This document shows positions 24,332 through 25,378 of a stretch of DNA of 25,378 nucleotides, in pieces. A model generated the notes under the pieces. It worked only from the letters and a program-made list of their open reading frames with translations. It was not told the origin of the DNA and made no database searches. The stretch is from an uncultured Bacillota bacterium (GTDB lineage: Bacteria > Bacillota > Clostridia > Oscillospirales > Oscillospiraceae), in the NCBI GenBank assembly GCA_937890735.1, contig CALACZ010000133.1, positions 1-25,378 on the forward strand, written 5' to 3'. Both the position numbers and the translations under genes were made by a program. Position 1 is the stretch's first letter. Each line of letters opens with the position of its first letter.

Positions 24332-25180
24332 TTATGCCAGAAAACACGGCACATCCTCCAGCCGCAGTCCGCGGTGCAGCGCGAGGTCCAGCGCGTAGCC
24401 GATCGCCTGCGCCGTTTCGCGCACGCGCGCGTCAATATCGCGCGGGGTGACGATCAGCCCCGGCTCGCACGTCTGACCCTCGGGAAGGAGCGTCTGCGCG
24501 TCTACGACCGTGGGGACGCCGATCGCAAGCACCGGCGCGCCAAGCGTCTCGCGGTTGAACGCGGCGCGGCTGTTGCCCACGCCTGAACCCGGCACGATGC
24601 CGGTGTCGGTGAGCTGGATGCTGGCGCAGATGCGCGCGGGGTCAGCCGCGGCGAGCGCGTCGATCACCACGATCTGCTCCGGCTGCGTGCAGTCCGCCAC
24701 CGCGCGGACGGTCTCGGCGCTCTCCATGCCGGTCGTCCCGAGCACGCCCGGCTCGAACGCGCTGACGCTGCAAAAGCCGCCGTGCTGTGTGAGGACCGAC
24801 AGGTGGCGCGTTACGATCAGGCTGCGCAGCGCGAGCGGTCCGACGGCATCGGGCGTGACGGCGGCATTGCCCAGCCCCACGACAAGCGTGTGCTTTTCGT
24901 GGTCAAGAAAGTTTCCCAGTTCTGCCGCCATCACGCGCACCGTGCGCGCAAAGCCGCTCGGCTCTCGCCGCCGCAAAGGGTCTGTCTCCAGCGTCAGATA
25001 TGTCCCAATGGGCTTATGGAGCTGTCGTGCGCCCTCTTTATCCAGAATTTTTACCGTGTGCACACCCACGCCGCGCACCTCACGGCGGCTCGCCTGCACG
25101 CCCGCGAGCGCAGTCTGCGCCCCCGCCGAGCGCTCCCAGAGCGCGTGTTCCTCGACCGCAAGGTCCGTTCTGACTGCCAA
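24332..25180 (-). CDS. gpr: Spore germination protease GPR
   Basis: This 282-residue protein is a member of peptidase family A25, which degrades small acid-soluble spore proteins during germination. It matches along its whole length: RTDLAVE (4-10), VVGLGNAAVTPDAVGP (100-115), TRH (124-126), GVLGTTGMES (145-154), VVIDALAA (171-178), DTGIVPGSGVGN (192-203) and AIGVPTVVDA (219-228). Asp111 and Asp174 fit the proposed catalytic aspartates. RTDLAVE near the start is the region of zymogen self-cleavage in Bacillus. The start is TTG at 25180 with GAGGTG about eight bases upstream. At 282 residues it is shorter than the Bacillus enzyme. It is divergent from rpsT, as in Bacillus. Its presence shows that the organism sporulates or recently did. 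Confidence 0.95.
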   Translation of the reverse strand: MAVRTDLAVEEHALWERSAGAQTALAGVQASRREVRGVGVHTVKILDKEGARQLHKPIGTYLTLETDPLRRREPSGFARTVRVMAAELGNFLDHEKHTLVVGLGNAAVTPDAVGPLALRSLIVTRHLSVLTQHGGFCSVSAFEPGVLGTTGMESAETVRAVADCTQPEQIVVIDALAAADPARICASIQLTDTGIVPGSGVGNSRAAFNRETLGAPVLAIGVPTVVDAQTLLPEGQTCEPGLIVTPRDIDARVRETAQAIGYALDLALHRGLRLEDVPCFLA

Positions 25181-25198
25181 GATCCATCACCTCGCAGC

Positions 25199-25227
25199 TA
25201 TTTTGCGCGCCGCCGGAAACAATATGC
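25199..25227 (-). promoter_or_regulatory. Possible sigma-G-type promoter of gpr
   Basis: On the minus strand GCATA (25223-25227) and CAAAATA (25199-25205) lie 17 bases apart. They resemble the forespore sigma-G consensus (GHATR and CATWHTA) with one mismatch in the -10 box. The start of transcription would leave a leader of only about 12 bases, which is short. Confidence 0.25.
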
Positions 25228-25258
25228 GAAATTTTTTGGCAAAAGCTGAAAAAAGGGA

Positions 25259-25287
25259 TTGATTTTATAGAAGAAGCCCGTTATAAT
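25259..25287 (+). promoter_or_regulatory. Sigma-A promoter of rpsT
   Basis: TTGATT (25259-25264) and a perfect TATAAT (25282-25287) are separated by exactly 17 bases and lead into rpsT, about 55 bases downstream of the expected start of transcription. Confidence 0.85.
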
Positions 25288-25347
25288 GTGTTTCTGCATG
25301 GAGCAAAAACGCTGTTCCGCGTAAACGCTATTGGAGGAGGTGTAGTC

Positions 25348-25378
25348 ATGCCCAACATTAAGTCTGCCAAGAAGAGAG
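25348..25378 (+). CDS. rpsT: 30S ribosomal protein S20, 5' end only
   Basis: The first ten codons read MPNIKSAKKR, the usual start of bacterial S20, a 16S rRNA-binding protein of the small subunit. GGAGGAGG at 25333-25340 is a strong ribosome binding site. The gene is cut by the right edge. Its place beside gpr, transcribed away from it, is the same as in Bacillus and supports the call. Confidence 0.9.
   Translation, partial: MPNIKSAKKR

Overview
The window looks like chromosomal DNA of a high-GC, spore-forming member of the Clostridia (Oscillospiraceae-like). The reasons are a gpr germination protease divergent from rpsT, Firmicutes-type ribosome binding sites and sigma-A promoters, an S-layer-homology (SLH) protein, and the mltG/U32-peptidase gene pair. 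No phage, transposase, CRISPR or tRNA gene was seen. Almost everything is read leftward on the minus strand. The clear exceptions are one cysteine-rich gene (5344-6189) and rpsT, which is cut by the right edge.

Left part (1-5.3 kb). A terminator and a cluster of five GC-rich hairpin repeats (131-471) are followed by a tight minus-strand housekeeping operon. Its order of transcription is a WecG/TagA-type glycosyltransferase, thymidylate kinase, a DJ-1/PfpI protein, the transglycosylase mltG, and a U32-family (tRNA/rRNA hydroxylation-type) protein. Genes overlap or sit within 20 bases, and a good promoter lies at 5168-5196. Divergently, 5344-6189 encodes a protein with 21 cysteines whose function I do not know. 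It ends in a terminator inside an imperfect palindromic element of about 245 bp.

Central part (6.4-23.6 kb) is the most interesting block: eight minus-strand genes for secreted or envelope proteins. In order of transcription they are a DUF4430-like secreted protein; a large SLH protein; a 1170-residue protein with four tandem beta repeats, a DUF4430 (transcobalamin C-terminal-like) domain and a cysteine-rich tail; a MoxR AAA+ ATPase; a DUF58 protein; a membrane protein with a transglutaminase-like domain whose catalytic Cys and His are both replaced; a cadherin-like/PQQ-propeller protein; and a lipoprotein with an alpha/alpha-toroid (terpene cyclase-like) fold. An alpha/alpha toroid plus a DUF4430 domain are the two halves of transcobalamin and intrinsic factor, so I infer a split surface ligand-binding system with a MoxR-DUF58 maturation module. 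The ligand is not shown by the sequence, and I found no cobalamin riboswitch. The block is preceded by a strong promoter (23578-23605), a highly structured non-coding RNA of about 340 nt, tandem terminators and a second structured leader.

Right part (23.6-25.4 kb). A small SemiSWEET/PQ-loop-like membrane protein is followed by 420 bp without a gene, holding four exact TTATNCACA DnaA boxes in 76 bp beside an AT-rich stretch. Then come gpr (minus) and the divergent rpsT promoter and start.
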